Source: Microthrixaceae bacterium (GTDB taxonomy: Bacteria; Actinomycetota; Acidimicrobiia; Acidimicrobiales; Microtrichaceae). Taken from it: a DNA stretch of 50,651 bases. The DNA lies in assembly GCA_020027475.1 (NCBI GenBank), contig JAHRAZ010000109.1:1-50651 (forward strand), read 5' to 3'. Below the pieces are notes generated by a model, which worked only from the letters and a program-made list of their open reading frames with translations, made no database searches and had not been told where the DNA came from. Below are positions 48,124 through 50,651 of this stretch, piece after piece (the first letter of the stretch is position 1; the number at the start of each line of letters is the position of its first letter). A program made the position numbers and the translations under genes.

Positions 48124-49557
48124 ATGACAACCACCTTTGCCGAACTCGGCGTTCCAGCCGACGCGGTATCCGCACTGGAGAAACGCGGAATAACCGAGGC
48201 ATTTCCAATTCAAACACTCACCCTCCCTGCGGCCATGGAAGGTCGCGACGTCTGCGGACGGGCACCAACCGGTTCCGGAAAGACGATTGCCTTCGGACTG
48301 CCGCTCGCACATCGCGTCAGCCGGGCCAAACCGAAGAATCCCAAGGCGCTTGTTCTGGCTCCCACGCGCGAGCTGGCAGAACAGATCCGTGACGAGCTCG
48401 GACAGTTGCTGGCCCCGTATGGCCGCAACGTCGCATCGTTCTACGGTGGTGTCGGCATCAAGCCGCAGATCAACAAACTCCGTCGAGGTGTGGATGTGGC
48501 AGTCGCCTGCCCGGGCCGACTGATGGACCTCATGAATCAGGGCTGCATCTCACTGGCCGAAGTCGAGATTGTCGTGATCGACGAAGCCGACCGCATGGCA
48601 GACATGGGATTCCTGCCGGAGGTTCGCAGGATCCTCGATCAAGTTCGCGACGACCGCCAGACACTGCTGTTCTCCGCAACCCTCGATGGCGATGTCGACG
48701 TACTCATCAGGCGCTACCAGCATGATCCGAAACGCGTCGAGTTCGAAGGTCACGACGATCAACCCGACCTCACCACACATCACTTCGAGGACGTCAGGAA
48801 GTCCGAACGGATCCCGGCTGCCGCCGAACTGATCTCAGAACATGGTTCAACGATTGTGTTCTGCCGCACCAAACACGGCACGGACCGCGTGGCCAAACAG
48901 CTGAAGCGCGAGGGAATCGACGCCGTGCCAATTCACGGCGGCCGTTCCCAAGGGCAGCGTAAGCGAGCCCTCGCTTCTTTCAGCGATGGCACGGCACAAG
49001 CGCTGGTGGCCACTGACGTTGCCGCTCGCGGGATCCATGTCGACAACGTGAGCTGCGTAATCCACTTCGACTTGGCGGGCGACCACAAGGATTACATCCA
49101 CCGCTCCGGGCGAACGGGCAGAGCGGGCGCCCAGGGTGCCGTGTATTCCTTCGTGACCGAGCACGACGCCTCCGACGTCAAGAAACTCAAACGTGCTCTC
49201 GGAATGCAGGGTGCAGCGGGCCAGCCGGCCCCAACCACTTCCACACGTTCCGGTGGCAAGGGCGGAGGCGGCAAGTCAAGGAGCAAGTCGAAGAACCATC
49301 GCCACAAGAATCGCCAAAGCAACAAATACGGCGGTGGCAAGCCGGGTGGCAACAAGTCACGATCCGGCAATCGAAATGGCGGAGGATCTGGCAGCAAGGA
49401 CTCCGGTGGCAACGGATCGGGCGGCAAGGGCTCGGGCGGCAGCAAATCCAGCCACAATTCCCGGAATGGAAGCGGACAGGGCCAGAAACAGCAGGGTCAG
49501 AACAGCCAGAGCCGGAACAAACAGGCCCGAAACAAACAGAGCCAGACAGTCAGGTAA
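48124..49557 (+). CDS. DEAD-box RNA helicase
   Basis: A 477-residue superfamily 2 RNA helicase that unwinds structured RNA, often in ribosome assembly or cold adaptation. The Q-motif is FPIQTLTLPAAM, Walker A (motif I) PTGSGKT, motif Ia PTRELAEQ, the DEAD box VIDEADRM, motif III FSATL, and motif VI HRSGRTGRAG near residue 328. From about 370 to the end is a low-complexity tail rich in Gly, Ser, Lys, Asn and Gln, probably disordered and RNA-binding. ATG 48124 has AAGGA nine bases upstream. The stop (TAA) is directly followed by the stop of the convergent CobW gene. Confidence 0.95.
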   Translation: MTTTFAELGVPADAVSALEKRGITEAFPIQTLTLPAAMEGRDVCGRAPTGSGKTIAFGLPLAHRVSRAKPKNPKALVLAPTRELAEQIRDELGQLLAPYGRNVASFYGGVGIKPQINKLRRGVDVAVACPGRLMDLMNQGCISLAEVEIVVIDEADRMADMGFLPEVRRILDQVRDDRQTLLFSATLDGDVDVLIRRYQHDPKRVEFEGHDDQPDLTTHHFEDVRKSERIPAAAELISEHGSTIVFCRTKHGTDRVAKQLKREGIDAVPIHGGRSQGQRKRALASFSDGTAQALVATDVAARGIHVDNVSCVIHFDLAGDHKDYIHRSGRTGRAGAQGAVYSFVTEHDASDVKKLKRALGMQGAAGQPAPTTSTRSGGKGGGGKSRSKSKNHRHKNRQSNKYGGGKPGGNKSRSGNRNGGGSGSKDSGGNGSGGKGSGGSKSSHNSRNGSGQGQKQQGQNSQSRNKQARNKQSQTVR

Positions 49558-50331
49558 TCACTGAACCAGGCAGGAATCGAGGATCGCTGCGTCGCGTCGA
49601 TAGACCCAGCTGGTGAAGTCGCCGTGGCTCGAATGGTGGTGTGAATCGTCGGTCAACCAGCGTTGATCGTCGGGATCGGTTGAACCCGACCCGATCAAAA
49701 ACCGGTACAGAACATCAGCCCGGACAGTGGAAATGATGCGGATCGCCGGAAGACGGTCCAATACGAATCTCCTGACCCGATCGACCTGATCGTGGTCAGC
49801 GAGATCGATCTTGTTGAGGATCACCATGTCGGAGAATCCGATTTGAGCGAAGACCAGATCCCTGGTTGCCGGATCCTCTGCCTGCGCCGGAAGCCGCTCC
49901 GCATCAACCACGGCAACGATGCCGTCCAGTCGGATACGTCCTCGATAACTCGGAGAAGTGAACGTGCAAGCGATACCCATCGGTTCTGCGACGCCGCTGG
50001 CTTCCAACACGATGGCGTCCATCTGGCCGTCGCTGTTCAACACTGTGTCGATTGCTCCGATGAGATCGTCGCGGACCTCACAACAGACACAGCCGTTGGC
50101 GAGGCTGACGGTGCCTGATTCGACTCCAACTATCAGGTCGGAGTCGCTGTTGACTTCGCCAAGGTCATTGACCAGCACGGCGACCCGAATCCCGTGGTCC
50201 TCGGAGAGGATTCGATTCACCAACGTGGTCTTGCCGGCACCGAGGAACCCCGTGAGGACGATGACCGGTGTGGCTTGCGCTGATTCGAGATCAGGGCCGT
50301 GCGCATTCTCGACGAAATCTCTGAATGGCAA
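49558..50331 (-). CDS. CobW/COG0523 GTPase, C-terminally short
   Basis: A 257-residue P-loop GTPase of the metal-chaperone family. Walker A is GFLGAGKTT near residue 28, the metal-binding CxCC motif GCVCC near 81, ESGTVSLANG and LEASGVAEP follow, and the NKIDLAD guanine motif is near 175. A His-rich linker (SHHHSSHGDF) leads to FTSWVYRRD, the normal start of the CobW C-terminal domain, but the protein stops after 14 more residues. Family members usually run about 80 residues longer. So it is either a natural short form or a truncated gene. It abuts the helicase stop. Confidence 0.85.
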   Translation of the reverse strand: MPFRDFVENAHGPDLESAQATPVIVLTGFLGAGKTTLVNRILSEDHGIRVAVLVNDLGEVNSDSDLIVGVESGTVSLANGCVCCEVRDDLIGAIDTVLNSDGQMDAIVLEASGVAEPMGIACTFTSPSYRGRIRLDGIVAVVDAERLPAQAEDPATRDLVFAQIGFSDMVILNKIDLADHDQVDRVRRFVLDRLPAIRIISTVRADVLYRFLIGSGSTDPDDQRWLTDDSHHHSSHGDFTSWVYRRDAAILDSCLVQ

Positions 50332-50496
50332 TCATGCGACTCGGAGCCCCAATCCAGCGGGAACGGGTCTCAAGCAGATGCTGCCGCCGACATCCGGCTG
50401 GATCACCCATGGCACACCCTCACCCCGACCGTGAGCCGATTCGTCGAAGAGTTCACCGGTTCCGATTTGTGGTGACCGGGACAACCTGTCCGATCG

Positions 50497-50651
50497 TCAC
50501 ATCAGTCCGAGCTGGGAAAGAGCGACCGCCTTGGTGAGGTCACCGTCGATCGACAGGCGGTTCGTGGAGAACGCGTCTGCTCCGTCGAGTTGACCGTTGG
50601 CGATGGCCACATAGTCCTCGACGCTCGCATGGATGGTCACCTCTGCCGCCA
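50497..50651 (-). CDS. SCP2 sterol-binding-like protein, C-terminal fragment
   Basis: Only the last 51 codons are in the window, and the gene continues off the right edge. EVTIHASVEDYVAIANGQLDG, followed by AFSTNRLSIDGDLTKAVAL, matches the end of SCP2 domains, which bind lipids or sterols (the common version reads V-T-I-x-x-x-x-x-D-Y, then G-x-L-x-x-x-x-A-F-x-x-x-x-L-x-I-x-G-D). The last residues are LSQLGLM. An N-terminal partner domain cannot be excluded. Confidence 0.6.
   Translation of the reverse strand, partial: AAEVTIHASVEDYVAIANGQLDGADAFSTNRLSIDGDLTKAVALSQLGLM

Noticed and set aside
1-50651. CRISPR array, prophage, transposon or defence island.
   Set aside because: No regularly spaced direct repeats, no integrase, transposase or phage structural genes, and the genes read as ordinary chromosomal functions.

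Overview
The window is high-GC, densely packed bacterial chromosome: about 46 protein genes, mostly 200-1,300 codons long, with many GTG/TTG starts and gaps usually under 250 bases. The gene set points to the Actinomycetota, most plausibly the class Acidimicrobiia. It includes a WXG100 protein beside an FHA/FtsK-SpoIIIE ATPase, an F420-type luciferase-like oxidoreductase, a DinB/mycothiol-transferase protein, ergothioneine genes (EgtB, EgtD), a DUF5317-type membrane protein and an AhpE-like peroxiredoxin. This placement is inferred from gene families; no rRNA or other marker is present. I saw no tRNA, rRNA, insertion sequence, prophage or CRISPR array, so this reads as core chromosome, not a mobile island.

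Layout. 1-60: start of a leftward enoyl-CoA hydratase-like gene. 187-5841: DUF5317-like protein, WXG100 protein, a 1,299-residue Ubl-FHA-TM-triple-ATPase protein, and a convergent FHA protein (a minimal type VII-like locus). 6049-12793: small membrane protein, sucrase/ferredoxin-like protein, TetR regulator, inorganic pyrophosphatase, YihY/BrkB protein, F420-type oxidoreductase, DinG-like helicase. 12813-20006: SulP transporter, CYTH-like protein, membrane protein, DinB protein, acyl-CoA dehydrogenase, CysS. 20110-26766: ValS, CoA hydrolase/transferase, Bcp-type peroxiredoxin, a protein with a histone-H1-like tail, PGPGW membrane protein. 26982-36036: epoxide-hydrolase-like protein, AhpE-like peroxiredoxin, GT4 glycosyltransferase, dienelactone hydrolase, two poorly known proteins, SDR, a possible di-iron protein, TrmH/SpoU methylase, CbiX-like chelatase, MtfA-like peptidase. 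36198-42681: LolD/FtsX-type exporter, ATP-dependent DNA ligase, secreted PhoD-like phosphatase. 42985-50651: ammonium transporter, egtB-egtD, secreted SurE-like lipoprotein, DEAD-box helicase, a C-terminally short CobW GTPase and the end of an SCP2-like gene.

Links between genes. A nearly palindromic site (GTTACCG, two bases, CGGTAAC) lies just upstream of the TetR gene. A matching site lies upstream of the acyl-CoA dehydrogenase, and a looser version upstream of the F420-type oxidoreductase, suggesting a small lipid-related TetR regulon. EgtB and EgtD are four bases apart and form a compact ergothioneine unit. The ABC ATPase and its FtsX-like permease are two bases apart.

The most unusual signal does not come from protein families. 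Short tandem duplications (13-24 bp) sit on or next to gene ends and starts at many places. At stop codons they occur at about 15732, 18560, 30495, 34061, 39533 and 46901; at start or leader regions at 32757, 36160 and 42673. The clearest case is upstream of the ABC ATPase: a 17-bp unit holding the start codon is present three times and makes two 6-codon mini-ORFs, each coupled to the next by an ATGA overlap and finally to the ATPase gene.
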